Assembly: GCF_921293095.1 (NCBI RefSeq)
Contig: NW_025791721.1
Coordinates: forward strand, 1-64,000
From: Ischnura elegans
Taxonomy: Eukaryota > Arthropoda > Insecta > Odonata > Coenagrionidae
DNA: 64,000 nt
Reading direction: 5' to 3'
The position numbers were made by a program, and so were the translations under genes. Of this stretch, positions 20,301 through 33,578 are shown in pieces. The notes beneath the pieces are model-generated. The model was not told the origin of the DNA, did no database searches, and saw nothing but the letters and a program-made list of their open reading frames with translations. Each line of letters opens with the position of its first letter. The stretch's first letter is position 1.

Positions 20301-20672
20301 TTACTTGGAGCTGGTGTACTTGGTCACAGCCTTGGTGCCCTCAGACACGGCGTGCTTGGCCAGTTCACCGGGGAGCAGGAGCCTGACGGCGGTCTGCACC
20401 TCCCTGGAGGTGATGGTGGAGCGCTTGTTGTAGTGAGCGAGACGGGAAGCCTCGGCGGCGATCCTCTCGAAGATGTCGTTGACGAAGGAGTTCATGATGT
20501 TCATGGCCTTGGAGGAGATACCGGTGTCAGGGTGGACCTGCTTCAACACCTTGTAGATGTAGATTGCGTAGCTCTCCTTCCTCCTGCGCTTCTTCTTCTT
20601 GTCTCCCTTGGAGATGTTCTTCTGGGCCTTGCCGGCCTTCTTGGCAGCCTTTCCGCTAGTCTTGGGTGGCAT
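20301..20672 (-). CDS. H2B: Histone H2B
   Basis: 123 codons, intronless. Basic N-terminal tail ([19 protein letters not shown]) followed by the histone fold: [21 protein letters not shown], the long alpha-2 region, and the C-terminal helix ending AVTKYTSSK with the usual ubiquitin-acceptor lysine. It packages DNA as a dimer with H2A. It is divergently paired with H2A across a 218-bp intergenic promoter and ends with a histone stem-loop in place of a poly(A) signal, marking a replication-dependent gene. It is the only H2B in the window; unit 2 has lost it. Confidence 0.98.
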   Translation of the reverse strand: MPPKTSGKAAKKAGKAQKNISKGDKKKKRRRKESYAIYIYKVLKQVHPDTGISSKAMNIMNSFVNDIFERIAAEASRLAHYNKRSTITSREVQTAVRLLLPGELAKHAVSEGTKAVTKYTSSK

Positions 20673-21265
<593 letters not shown>

Positions 21266-21296
21266 GCGATCTCTTTCTTGGAAGAGAATAAAAAAT

Positions 21297-21312
21297 GGTC
21301 CTTTTTAGGACC
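21297..21312 (+). promoter_or_regulatory. H2A histone 3' stem-loop
   Basis: GGTCCTTTTTAGGACC, 6-bp stem and 4-nt loop, 31 nt after the H2A stop. Confidence 0.93.
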
Positions 21313-22211
21313 GCAAACCATCAAGGTCTGTCAGTCTTACGACTATGTCAAAAATTTGTATACTTCCCAAAATACGCACGAAAAATAGTCTAGAAATTAC
21401 TTTCCATTTGTCATGTAGGTGAATCGAGTTGTCAAGTAGTAATGCTTGTAGATAATTATAATACATTTAATAATATTGACGGGTGAAGTGTAATGAAGGG
21501 AAGAAATTGTTGATCTAGTATAGCTTCGCTGTGAAAAAGTAAAACAGTGGAAATGATATGCAATGCAACGAAAACGTAGCGCTACTATGTAGAAATTTGA
21601 AAACATTGTGGCAGCTGTCCGTTTCTTAATTAATGATGCATAACAATGTGTCAAGGAACACATTTGAATGGATATCCAAAGTAGCAAAAAAGTCGCGATA
21701 CTATGTAGCAAATTTAAAATATGTTGGCAGCAGTGCGTTTCTAAGTAACTGATAGGCGATGTCTAACAATATGTCACAATCACCGCATTCGGCCGAAGAA
21801 TTGTTACAAAAGCGATGAAGGCATTTGGTCGTTGCTAAGTAACGCAACACACTATCAATAGACGACAATGGCAACGGCTTTTGCCGCTTGAAACTGCAAC
21901 AATTAGTACTGGAAATGGAACACTGAGCGACCATTATTGTTGAAGTCGCTTAACTTGGATGGATAAAAAAAACACATTGATCGTCCCTCAGCAGTTTACT
22001 AAATGAACTTTCAGTATGGATGAACGTATTAGGTTTAATAGCATAATAACTTACTTAATTTTGTGATTAGTGACAAAATAAGTTGTATTCCATTGATGTT
22101 CTTTTATTTACACTCCATCATTACCTGATATTTCATTTGTTATCGTTGACATCACATTTCTGTGATTGCGACGTGTTTAAGCAATGGCAAATAATATCCT
22201 GCATGTTCTAT
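21313..22211. other. H2A-H4 spacer (unit 1)
   Basis: Non-coding. Two imperfect tandem copies of about 95-120 bp lie at about 21570-21665 and 21690-21785 (shared ACTATGTAG...GGCAGC...GTGCGTTTCT text). The unit 2 deletion ends inside this spacer, at the position equal to 21980. Confidence 0.7.
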
Positions 22212-22227
22212 GGTCCTGAAAAGGACC
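22212..22227 (-). promoter_or_regulatory. H4 histone 3' stem-loop (unit 1)
   Basis: Minus-strand GGTCCTTTTCAGGACC, canonical UUUC loop, 56 nt after the H4 stop. Confidence 0.94.
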
Positions 22228-22283
22228 TTTGTTATTCGATGATGCAGCTGCCAGATGTAATGGGCTGCTGCCACGATGGAAAT

Positions 22284-22756
<473 letters not shown>

Positions 22757-22757
22757 G

Positions 22758-23816
22758 AGTAAACTTGTGCGAATGGTAGACTACATCACGGATGGGTTCA
22801 ACAGGAACTGCTGCGCTGCTGCCTCCTTTTTCGATGTGCAGAAGGCGTTTGACAGCGTTTGGCACTGTGGACTTCTACTGAAACTGAAGCGGTTCGGATT
22901 TCCATTCTGGCAGAGAAGGATGATAGAATCCTATCTTCGGCAGCGGACCTTCACCGTCACCTGGGGGAGAGCGGTATCCGGAAAGAAGATCATACGGGCA
23001 GGAGTCCCTCAAGGATCCGTCCTTGGACCAACGCTGTTCAACATCTACACGGCAGACATTCCACGGCAATTCGGATGGAACACCATCGTCACACTTTTCG
23101 CCGATGATGCAGCGATCGTAGCGCGTTCATGGAAGCCTCACATGGCGGCGACATACCTGCAGCGTACCATTGACATACTCCTACCGTGGTACGCGCAATG
23201 GCGAATTACCATCAACGCCAAGAAAACTAATGCAGTTTTCTTCTCAACATCGCCGAAAACACCAACACCAGGGGAAGTGCTGATCGACACGGAAGAAACA
23301 CCGTGGAAAACGGAAGCCCTCTATCTCGGCGTGATGCTGGACAGGCACCTCTCCTTCCGTCAGCATGCCAGATACGTGACGAACAAGGCAAGACACAGAA
23401 GATTCCTGCTGTCACCGCTTCTACGGTCAAAACATCTCTCTTTAGAGAACAAGCTGAAAATCTACAAGATGGCCATCCGACCCATACTCACATACGCTGC
23501 ACCTGCATGGAGCGGCCGGATGCAGAAGACCTGGAGTCAACCTATTCGGGTGACGGAGAACATTGCCCTAAGGACGATCCTAGCACTCGGATGGACATAC
23601 CATCGTGAAATTATGTATGCACTGACAGGAATGGAGCCCATCGAAGACTTCCTTCGCCGGACATCAAAGGAGTTCTTCACAAAGGCGAAGGAGTCCGAAA
23701 TTGAAGAAATTCGACGCATCGCAGCAGCAAAACCAACGGTCTACGAACGGTTCAAGCGACCATGCTCATCAACAGGCGAGGAGGAGGACCTCCCGCCATT
23801 GAAGAGACGGAGGTGA
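22758..23816 (+). pseudogene. LINE A, 5'-truncated reverse transcriptase
   Basis: About 353 codons, open from the insertion border to the stop. It begins inside the reverse transcriptase (SKLVRMVDYITDGFNRN), then FFDVQKAFDSVW, RAGVPQGSVLGPTLFNIYTADIP, LFADDAAIVARS, a thumb region and the Jockey-type tail with AIRPILTYAAPAWS. It ends in a basic DLPPLKRRR. The endonuclease and first RT blocks are absent, as expected for 5' truncation during target-primed reverse transcription. GVPQGSVLGP and the FADD box place it in the Jockey group. It is clearly a different family from LINE B. Confidence 0.9.
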
Positions 23817-24530
23817 AAGGACCCTCACTGAAGATGACGACGGGAGTTACACTCCAAGGACTCATCTGCTGAAAGACTCAACGTTGGTCAGCAAAGAAGA
23901 TCTGGCAAGAAGGACTGCCAGACCTAAACACATCCCTGTTAGGTTAGGAGTAGAGAGAAGCAGCTCATCGAGGGACTTCGAGGACAGCGAGGAGCAGCCG
24001 ACTAGGAGCAGACGCCGACGCCGAGAGGACACCGACACGCCAAGGAGGACACCAGAGGAAGCGCTTGCGCTACCGAGGCACCCGCCTAGGCACCGCCAGG
24101 GATCTCTCCGGGTTTCGCCCGTGTCCTTCTAAGGACAACGTAGAAGCCGCCGACGCCGAGTGAGGGGACAGCACCGCGAGGACATCCGCGAGCAGCGCTT
24201 GCGCTGCTGTAGGCAGCCGCGAAGGCACAGTCCTACCCAGGACTTGCCTCTTGGTTATCTCCATTGCTTAGCGTATTAGCCCTTTTAAGGGCCGTTTCTT
24301 TTACAGGAGAAGAAGGCAGCCGCGAAGGCAGTCCTACCCAGGACTTGCCTCTTGGTTATATCCATTGCTTAGCACATTAGCCCTTTTAAGGGCCGTTTCT
24401 CTTACAGGCATACCAGCAGCCGCCGCCGTCGGGGAGACAACGCCGACAGGACTTCCGTGGGCAGCGCCCGCGCTGCCGAGCAGTCACCGGCGCCGCCAAC
24501 CCGACTGACCAGGACCCAGGAAGAGGGACC
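23817..24530 (+). mobile_element. Probable 3' UTR of LINE A with a 103-bp duplication
   Basis: GC-rich, with many GCCGACGCCGA and GCAGCGCTTGCGCTGC motifs. A segment beginning AGGCAGCCGCGAAGGCA is present twice (24211-24307 and 24314-24408). Each copy ends with a hairpin AGCCCTTTTAAGGGCC (24278-24293 and 24379-24394). Assignment to A and not B is by position only. Confidence 0.5.
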
Positions 24531-27358
24531 GGAGGGCCGCGGCATATTTTTCTTTTCCCTTCTCCTCTAGGCCTGTGTAAGGAACTCTCTGCGGGCCCTA
24601 CGGGTAACCCAAAGTTAGCACCCTTGCGACAGTAGGGGCATTCCCCCGCCCGGGGGAACTAGTATCTGCCCAAGTGAAGTCTGCTAGTGGAGAGGGTTCG
24701 GTCCTCCAATCGCCGGCTGGTACACGCAAAACCTCTCATCCGATCTACCCCGACGCACTCGTCGGCCATAGAGTGAGAGTCCCTGACTCCCGAGGCATTG
24801 CACGCTAACGCACTCGTTGGCAGCCGAAGGAAACTCCCCATCACAAACACATACGGCGCCCACGTAACGTGCGGTGGGTTCTCCAGCCGTGGGGCAGCTC
24901 ATCGTCGGGGCTTCTCTGCTTGTCTGCGGGCAAGTAGTCCAATAGGCACACTGGGGTAGGGGGGACAACACAGCGCTAGGCGGCCCTCCCCCGTCAGGGG
25001 GGGACCTGACACCAGGGCCTTCAGCCACCAAAACCGAAAAAGGACCCAAAGAGGGCCTTTTACGGACTTACACTCTTCGAATCTAAGCGCGCTCTCAGAA
25101 GAGGACCATCGTGTGGGAGTTGGCATAAGAGCCTCTCTCCAGCAGTAAGTCCGCGGTTGGTTCGCACTTAGTTTCTTTTTCTTCCGGACTTAGTCAATTT
25201 TAACTTCACTTGGACTTAGTTTATTTTCCTCTCTCCGGACTTAGTCAGTTTCGAGCTTGGGCACTTAGCCCATTTTTCACCTCCGGACTTAGTAAATTTT
25301 AACTTCACTTGGACCTACTTTATTTTCTCTCCGGACTTAGTCAATTTTTCACTTCACTTGGACTTAGTTTATTTCCTCTCCCCGGACTTAGTCAATTTTT
25401 CACCTCACTTGGACTTAGTCAATTTTCACTTCCCTTGGACTTAGTTTATTTTCTTCTCCCCGGACTTAGTCAATTTCTTAACTTCACTTGGACTTAGTTT
25501 ATTTTCTTATCTCCGGACTTAGTCAATTTCTTAACTTCACTTGCACTTAGTTTATTTTCTTATCACCGGACTTAGTAAATTTTAACTTCGCTTGGACTTA
25601 GTTTATTTTCTTCTCTCCGGACTTAGTCAATTTTCCTCTCTCCGGACTTAGTCAATTTCGAGCTTGGGCACTTAGCCCATCTTTTCCCCTCCGTACTTAG
25701 TCAATTTCCAACCTCACTTGGACTTAGTTTATTTTCTTATCTCCGGACTTAGTCAATTTTTAACTTCACTTGGACTTAGTTTATTTTCTTCTCTCCGGAC
25801 TTAGTCAATTTTCCTCTCTCCGGACTTAGTCAATTTCGAGCTTGGGCACTTAGCCCATCTTTTCCCCTCCGTACTTAGTCAATTTCCAACCTCACTTGGA
25901 CTTAGTTTATTTTCTTATCTCCGGACTTAGTCAATTTTTAACTTCACTTGGACTTAGTTTATTTTCTTCTCTCCGGACTTAGTCAATTTTCCTCTCTCCG
26001 GACTTAGTCAATTTCGAGCTTGGGCACTTAGCCCATCTTTTCCCCTCCGTACTTAGTCAATTTCCAACCTCACTTGGACTTAGTTTATTTTCTTATATCC
26101 GGACTTAGTCAATTTCTTAACTTCACTTGGACTTAGTTTATTTCCTCATCTCCGGACTTAGTCAATTTCTTAACTTCACTTGGACTTAGTTTATTTCCTC
26201 ATCTCCGGACTTAGTCAATTTCTTAACTTCACTTGGACCTAGTTTATTTTCTTCTCTCCGGACTTAGTCAATTTAACTTCACTTGGACTTAGTTTATTTC
26301 CTCTCTCCGGACTTAGTCAATTTCGAGCTTGGGCACTTAGCCCATCTTTTCCCCTCCGGACTTAGTCAATTTCCAACTCCACTTGGACTTAGTTTATTTT
26401 CTTCTCTCCGAACTTAGTCAATTTTAACTTCACTTGGACTTAGTTTATTTCTTCTCTCCGGACTTAGTCAATTTTAACTCATTCTCCCCGGTCTTAGTTA
26501 ATTTTAACATCACTTGGACTTAGTTTATTTTCTTCTCCCCGGACTTAGTCAATTTTAACTTCACTTGGACTCAGTTTATTTTCTTCTCCCCGGACTTAGT
26601 CAATTTCTAACTTCACTTGGACTTAGTTTATTTTCTTCTCCCCGGACTTAGTCAATTTTAACTTCACTTGGACTCAGTTTATTTTCTTCTCCCCGGACCT
26701 AGTCAATTTCTAACTTCACTTGGACTTAGTTTATCTTCTTATCTCCGGACTTAGTCAATTTTTAACTTCTACACTCTACTAGCGAACTGAGTATACCGCA
26801 AGGTTAACACAGAAAGGTATAAGAGCCTTTCAAGGTTAAGTGTACCGGGCATAAGAGCCCGCAGCTTTCCCCAAACTGGTTAGGGCGAAAGGGGTATAAG
26901 AGCCCTTTTCCTATCGCCACAACTTAGCCTCACCTCTCACCTCACAAGTAACTCAATCTTAGTGCAGTAGCTTCAGTCCCCTACTTGTTTTCAACCCCAT
27001 CTTATTCGACCTTCATTTCACCTGCTCACTCACTCTTAGTGCATTAGCTTCAGTACCCAGCTTATACAGCCTAAGTCTTACTGTTATACTCGCACCGTTC
27101 CATCCTTGATTTTACTTAACTCTCACTTAGCAACGCACTTCGCGACTTATTGCTTAAGAAAACCAACTTGTCTCCGTACCACAGCAACTAGCATGTAACT
27201 TAACTTGTTCATATCGTGACCTCTTCTAAAGTAGCAACTGTATCTACTAGCCGCGTCACGACAACCGCTATCTAAAGAACCGCCTATCGGCCACTTTCCT
27301 TGGACTGCCCCGCCTCCCGGGGACCAGGCACCGACAACGGGCCTGGGCAAGCCTAGGG
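24531..27358 (+). mobile_element. Probable 5' UTR of LINE B with tandem repeats
   Basis: A GC-rich leader (about 24531-25150) is followed by a minisatellite at about 25170-26775. This is built from a short module, CGGACTTAGTCAATTT plus CACTTGGACTTAGTTTATTT, repeated some 35 times. Higher-order units are marked by GAGCTTGGGCACTTAGCCCA at about 25253, 25660, 25840, 26018 and 26325. Then come (G/C)ATAAGAGCC repeats (26818-26910) and a CTTAGTGCA(G/T)TAGCTTCAGT pair. Tandemly repeated 5' UTRs with promoter activity are known in several LINE groups, so a promoter role is plausible. Confidence 0.7.
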
Positions 27359-28828
27359 ATGGACCGGCTCCCGCGCCCAAACTCCCGCATCCGCCGCCCA
27401 AGCTCCCTATGCTCCCTGCGGAGTTACGCCCTAAGATCTCTCGGACCACCGCCATTCCTCTCGACAGTTAAGTCGCCCAGCGTGCCCCCGGATGGCAAAG
27501 GTGCTTTCAAGGTGGCGGAGCCGTCTGCCTCGCCACTGCAGGATTCACCAGACTCCCCGGGCTCAAGCGTGCCGTCAGCACGAGTGAGTCGGGATGCACC
27601 CCTAGATGATGCTGCCTCGCCCTCTGCGCAGGACAACACTCCCCCCCGCGCTGCAATGTCCTCCCTTTCGCCATTTAAGGACACATCCATGAGGTTGCTC
27701 ACCTCCCCTAAGTCCGCCTTTGTCCCGATCCAACCTGCGGCTACCTCAACCCCATCCTCGGTGCTTACTCTGGTACGCGCCACTCCAGCTAAACCCTCTT
27801 CCATAAACCCGAGCAATACCGTCCGCCTTAATGCGACAAGGCCTCCATCCGGGGACCCAGCACGCCCCCCACCTGCTACCACCTGCCCCCCCGAGAGACC
27901 AACCCTCAACTCACCCCAACCTACCCAGCAACCACAACGGACCTCTCCCCTCCAAGTTTCGGGCCTCCCTAGGAACTGCAGTCAGCGCGGGTTTTCCCAA
28001 GCCTGGCGCGCGGTTTTCCCGGGACTCAGCCAAGTCTCCGGAGTGGTAGATACTGACAGGGGCACGGCTGTGGTACATGTAACGGCCAAGGAGATGGAAT
28101 TCCTCAGGCGCGGATACCGCCTCCTAGACCACCGCCTGGGGGAGCCGCTCCGATGGCATTTCCCCCCCGACAGCAGGAAACAACGTGACCCCGATTCGAC
28201 TACTAATGATTCTGCCCGCACATGCTTTGTTGTGTGCGGAGTTCCCTTCTCCACCAGGGTGGAAGTGATTGGCCGGAAGCTGGAGAGGATGGGCATCCGG
28301 TTCGTAGAGGCATGGAGGATCACTGACTACCGGTACCGGAGGACCAGATACGTCCGGGTCCTCTTCAGAGATACGCAGCCGGCACAGGACGTCTGCGACA
28401 AAATGTGCAGGACTGGGCTTTGGCTGGGCAATCGCTGGTATCGGTGCGAGCCACCCCGCCCAGTCTCCAGGGAGTTCAACGGAGAGGAGAGGCGCCCCTA
28501 CCGCGACCAACGTCGGCCCCCGTCGCCAATGGCCGCCCCTTCACACGCCCCGACGCCGACGTGCCCCCAGCGTCCGACGGCGGAGCGTGAAGTAACACCT
28601 AATCTCCCCGACCCTTTCTATGACCTTTTACAGGTTCCAGAAACCGACACGTCCAGACCGGCAACGACGAACGACGTAGTACGGTTCTTCACCAGGGTGG
28701 TCAAGGAGACGTCGCCATCAAGAGACGGGGGAGCCCTGGCAGCCATCATCCGCACGGCAGCCAGAGAGGTCTTCGGATGGGGCAACGACGCCGCGAGCTA
28801 CGCCAACATTTTAACCCGCAATGGATAA
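27359..28828 (+). CDS. LINE B ORF1
   Basis: 489 codons from an ATG. The first 200 residues are Pro/Ser/Thr-rich and disordered. From about 200 on there are two folded stretches (QAWRAVFPGLSQVSGVVDTD and CFVVCGVPFSTRVEVIGRKL...YVRVLFRD), the latter resembling the RRM-like region of Jockey-group ORF1. I find no CCHC knuckles, which Jockey ORF1 proteins usually have. The end (VVRFFTRVVKETSPSRDGG...) overlaps ORF2 in ATGGATAA (8 nt), the same stop-start style as in element 1. The expected role is RNA binding in the retrotransposition particle. Confidence 0.85.
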   Translation: MDRLPRPNSRIRRPSSLCSLRSYALRSLGPPPFLSTVKSPSVPPDGKGAFKVAEPSASPLQDSPDSPGSSVPSARVSRDAPLDDAASPSAQDNTPPRAAMSSLSPFKDTSMRLLTSPKSAFVPIQPAATSTPSSVLTLVRATPAKPSSINPSNTVRLNATRPPSGDPARPPPATTCPPERPTLNSPQPTQQPQRTSPLQVSGLPRNCSQRGFSQAWRAVFPGLSQVSGVVDTDRGTAVVHVTAKEMEFLRRGYRLLDHRLGEPLRWHFPPDSRKQRDPDSTTNDSARTCFVVCGVPFSTRVEVIGRKLERMGIRFVEAWRITDYRYRRTRYVRVLFRDTQPAQDVCDKMCRTGLWLGNRWYRCEPPRPVSREFNGEERRPYRDQRRPPSPMAAPSHAPTPTCPQRPTAEREVTPNLPDPFYDLLQVPETDTSRPATTNDVVRFFTRVVKETSPSRDGGALAAIIRTAAREVFGWGNDAASYANILTRNG

Positions 28829-31785
28829 GTCCGAACCAAGAGTGTCGTTCCTGAACATCAACGGGGCAGTGACTCAGAAACGGGCACTGCTCCGAGAACA
28901 CCTACGGAGCAGGAAGGTCGCCATCATGGGACTGGTGGAGACCTTCCTCAAACCCTCCGCTAAAGTAAAGATCTCTGTCTTCCAGGAATTCTCCGTGCCG
29001 AGGGCCCGACCACGATCCGGCGGGGTCGCCCTTCTGATCCGTTCAGACCTTGCGGCATCATCAACAGACATCCCGGAGGATTGCATACCAGAGGGGAACG
29101 ACGCAGTGATGGCCAGCGTGCGACTGGGACGTAGAGATATACAGGTTTGCGTCCTCTACTGCAGACCGAAAGCGCCGCTCCCGATGAAGCTCCTGGACTT
29201 CATCGTGGATAGCAAGAAGCCCACCATCATCCTTGGAGACTTCAACGCCCGCCATCACGCCTTCAGGGACCATACCACAACCGCAAAAGGACGACAACTT
29301 CTATCCTTCCTCCTCCGTAGTGCGGATGGACATCCCCTCTCCTACCTGTATCGGGAGAGGGGCAACTTACCCGGACCACGCCCTCATAACGAGTGACCTC
29401 TCGCCCTACGTGGGAGACGTCACCGTCGACGACTGCCTGACATCTGATCACCTCCCTTTTTCTTTCCCTTTCAGGTGGGTCAAGCATCGTGGGAACTACG
29501 TCTTTGAAACCCCGGACTGGAAGAAAGTGGACTGGCAAGCCTTCAACGGGACGGTACGACAAAAAACTACACCTGCAGAAGAAATCCACACAGTTGCAGA
29601 AGTGGACGAGGCAATAGCAACAATGGAAGCAGCCTTCCACGAAGCAGTCGCAGCCATACCAATGAGGAAGATCGACACCGCATGCCCTCCCCTGGCTCCG
29701 CATATCGTCCGCAGGATAAAAGAAAAACGGGCGCTCTACAGGGAATGGATTAAAACCAAAGACCCAGCTATGAAACAGGAGTGGAACCGGCAAAACGCCA
29801 TCATCAGGCAGAACGTCATCCAGACGAAAGAGAAGGCATGGGCCGCCGCCTGCAAGAAACTGGACTACCGGGACGGAGGGGCATTTTGGCGGAAATTTAA
29901 AATACTCACAGGCCAGATGACGAACACGCCTGTCTCCCTAAAAGGTCCCGATGACAAACCAATAGCAGACGCGGCAGGAAAAGCAGAGGAATTCCGGCGA
30001 GTACTTAAGGATGTATACTCACCGATGCGCGACCCCCTCTTCAGTGAAAAGAAGTTTGCGATCTGCACCAGGCACGCAGTAAGGAAAAGGGGCTACCTGC
30101 AACCCAAGCAGACGATGGATGCAGTCCAGCCGGACACAGGACTACTCAAGCACATATCAGAAGAGGAAATGGAAGACACTAGGCCCAGGAAGAACAAAGC
30201 ACCGGGCGACGATGGCATCCGGACACTCCACCTACAGAAAGCCCCAGCGTGCCTTCCACTCCTGAACAAAATCTTCAACGCCTCCCTCGCCCTCGGATAC
30301 TACCCCCGGGCTTGGAAGAAAATGACGATGGTGATGATCCCCAAGCCCGGAAAGGACAAAGCCAAGGCAGAAAACTACCGGCCCATCAGTCTGACCAGCA
30401 CCGTGGGAAAATGGTTCGAGAGGATCGTAGTCCGGAGACTGACGGATCTCCTGGAGAGTAATGGAGGGCTACCACAGCTCCAGTATGGGTTCCGTCCTCA
30501 CAGATGCACCACAGACCCGCTGACACTCCTGACCAGCACCGCCGCAGAAGCCAGCAACAGGAACCAATACACGGCCGCACTATTCCTAGACATAGAGAGG
30601 GCATTCGACAGCGTGTGGCACGACGGACTCATGTACAAGCTAGAGAAGCTGCCAGGGATGGAGCCGGACATCCTGAGGCTCATTAACTGTTTCCTGAGAA
30701 ACAGAAATGCGAAGGTACGAGTCGCATCGCAGCTCTCTTCCGCATTCCCACTACGAGCAGGTGTCCCTCAGGGCACTGTGCTATCCCCCCTACTCTTCTC
30801 GCTGTACTGCCACGACATTCCCACTCACAACTGCCATCGCAGGACCGCAAGAGTGGAAGTTATCCAATATGCTGACGACACTGCCCTATGGAGTATATCC
30901 CCGCAGGCCGACAAGGCAGTGAAGAAAGTCCAAACCATGCTCTTCCGGCTAGAGAGGTGGTTCAAGGACTGGAGAATCCGGCCCAACCCGAAGAAGACGC
31001 AACTGATAGTCATCAAACCCGCGACGAAGAGGCACTTTGACAACCACAGTGTCACCCTCTGGGGACAAGAAATTCATCGGGCCGACACCGCAACGTATCT
31101 GGGGACCCTAATCGACCAAAACCTTAATTTCAGGAAGCATGTCCACAACGTATGGTCGAGGTGCAACAGACGAAGTAACCTAATCCGCGCAGTAAGAGCC
31201 AGAGGGCGCGGGGTCTCAGAACAGTGCGGCCTGCTCCTATACAAGGCTTTCATTAGACCTGTCATGGAGTACGCCGCACTGGCTGTCCTCCCGACTAGTA
31301 ATGCCCTAAGAAAATACGCCACACTTGAAAGACGAGTTTTACGTCAGATTTTCCTGTTGCACCCTCGAACGAAGGCTCGAAGGGTATACGAATCCACTAA
31401 TACTGAACCTCTCCTCCACAGACTATGCAGACTAAGGACCAACGCGGCCCAACGGATCTCCGTACACAACCCAAGGCTCTTCGAGGACATCATGCTTACA
31501 TCTAAGGGGGTCATCATCAAAAGGAAAAGGAAGAAGCTCTACTCTGCCCCCAGGTTCATCAACGACCACATGCACCTCTACCACCGCGACGTCGTAATAC
31601 CGCACACCCCGACGAATCGACCGGCCATACCAGCTCCAGAGACTCTGACCATCACCCCTGGACTCCCACTCGTGCGGAAGAAGAAGACAAGGAAAAGGAA
31701 GAGGACGCCAACAATCACCGAAGATACCAGTGACCCACCCATGTGTCCCCAAGTGCGTCCCTTAAGGGCGGCAGATAGAGAATAG
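28821..31785 (+). pseudogene. LINE B ORF2 with one frameshift
   Basis: Endonuclease-reverse transcriptase of the Jockey group. The first frame (28821-29396) gives the endonuclease N-terminal part: VSFLNINGA, IMGLVETFLK, GGVALLIRS and IILGDFNARH. The continuation is in another frame to 31785: YPDHALITSD, SDHLPFSFPF, then the RT with MVMIPKPGKDK, YRPISLTSTVGK, LFLDIERAFDSVWH, RAGVPQGTVLSPLLFSLYCHDIP and VIQYADDTALWS. It ends without RNase H. The frame changes at about 29317-29345, within the endonuclease. Otherwise it is open, so the copy is recently dead or carries one sequencing error. Confidence 0.88.
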
Positions 31786-32667
<882 letters not shown>

Positions 32668-32707
32668 ATCGTCGTCGCTGTCGACTTCTTGTCGGCACAA
32701 AAACAAA

Positions 32708-32723
32708 AGTCCTTTTCAGGACT
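32708..32723 (+). promoter_or_regulatory. H3 histone 3' stem-loop (unit 1)
   Basis: AGTCCTTTTCAGGACT, with an A-T pair at the base of the stem in place of the common G-C; 40 nt after the stop. Confidence 0.92.
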
Positions 32724-33509
32724 AGACGTCATACAGACGATTGTTTCCCATTGCTTACATCGACGAGAATGAAATAATATTTCATAAAGAAAATCTGAAA
32801 GAGAATGAAAAAATAATAAAGTTGTAATTAATGATAATTATAATTAACTAATGAAAAATAGTTGAAATGAATACTGGAAGATATGAATAAAACTTATGAA
32901 AAGATGTTTTTTTGCAGATGGAGTGCTTGGCATCCTGGTAGTTTCCTGACGGAAAATGCTATCTTTACAGAATGGCAATTTAAATTTCATAAGTAACGGA
33001 AATTACGAAGATCTATCAGAATAACAAAGTCAGGAGTACACTCAATCCTTTATCGAGTTACGACAATGTAGGCATCTCTCGAACTCAAAAAACGTCGTTA
33101 GGAGATGTTGCCATGCGCGACGATTGTTTTCAGCCAGCAGTATTGTCACGGAAAATACTAATGCAACAATGACATTCGCCAAGATTTCATTGTTTTCAAC
33201 AATCGACCGTCTTGGTTGCAAATATGTGATACGCAAATACTTCATTCTTTTGAGCAATCAGGCTTTCTGCTGCAGCAGACGTCTCTTTCGAAACTTAGTT
33301 TCATAGGTAAATTTTTACTGCCAAAAAATTATCTGACAACCTTCAATGGAAGGTGCATTAATTTGACGTAAAATTAGCGGATTTGTAGAAGGAATATTGT
33401 CCATCTACTCATTTCCTTCAATGGGTAAGGTTTGAAACTTTACTGGGTAAGGTGAAGGAGTTTGGAATTTTGTTTTAAGCATGGAAAATAGTCATCTGTA
33501 TGACTTGAT
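32724..33509. other. H3-H1 spacer (unit 1)
   Basis: AT-rich spacer between two convergent histone genes. No gene recognised; the unit 2 copy is 56979-57764. Confidence 0.7.
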
Positions 33510-33525
33510 GGCCCTTAAGAGGGCC
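33510..33525 (-). promoter_or_regulatory. H1 histone 3' stem-loop (unit 1)
   Basis: Minus-strand GGCCCTCTTAAGGGCC, 53 nt after the H1 stop; the loop is CTTA, unlike the TTTC of H3 and H4. Confidence 0.9.
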
Positions 33526-33578
33526 TAAATTGAACTTCGCGTACATCGAAGTTCGGTGAACCTGCGAGGTTCGGTCGC

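Noticed and set aside
25170-26775. Short regular repeats as a CRISPR array
   Set aside because: The modules are contiguous minisatellite variants without distinct spacers, lying in a LINE leader.
29233-29320. Alternative ORF2 start at a TTG in LINE B
   Set aside because: This stretch is the shadow frame of the endonuclease; the conserved endonuclease text is in the frame starting at 28821 and switches near 29317-29345.
22757-31785. One single LINE in which A and B are parts of the same element
   Set aside because: Both parts contain the same reverse-transcriptase core with very different sequences, so they are two families.
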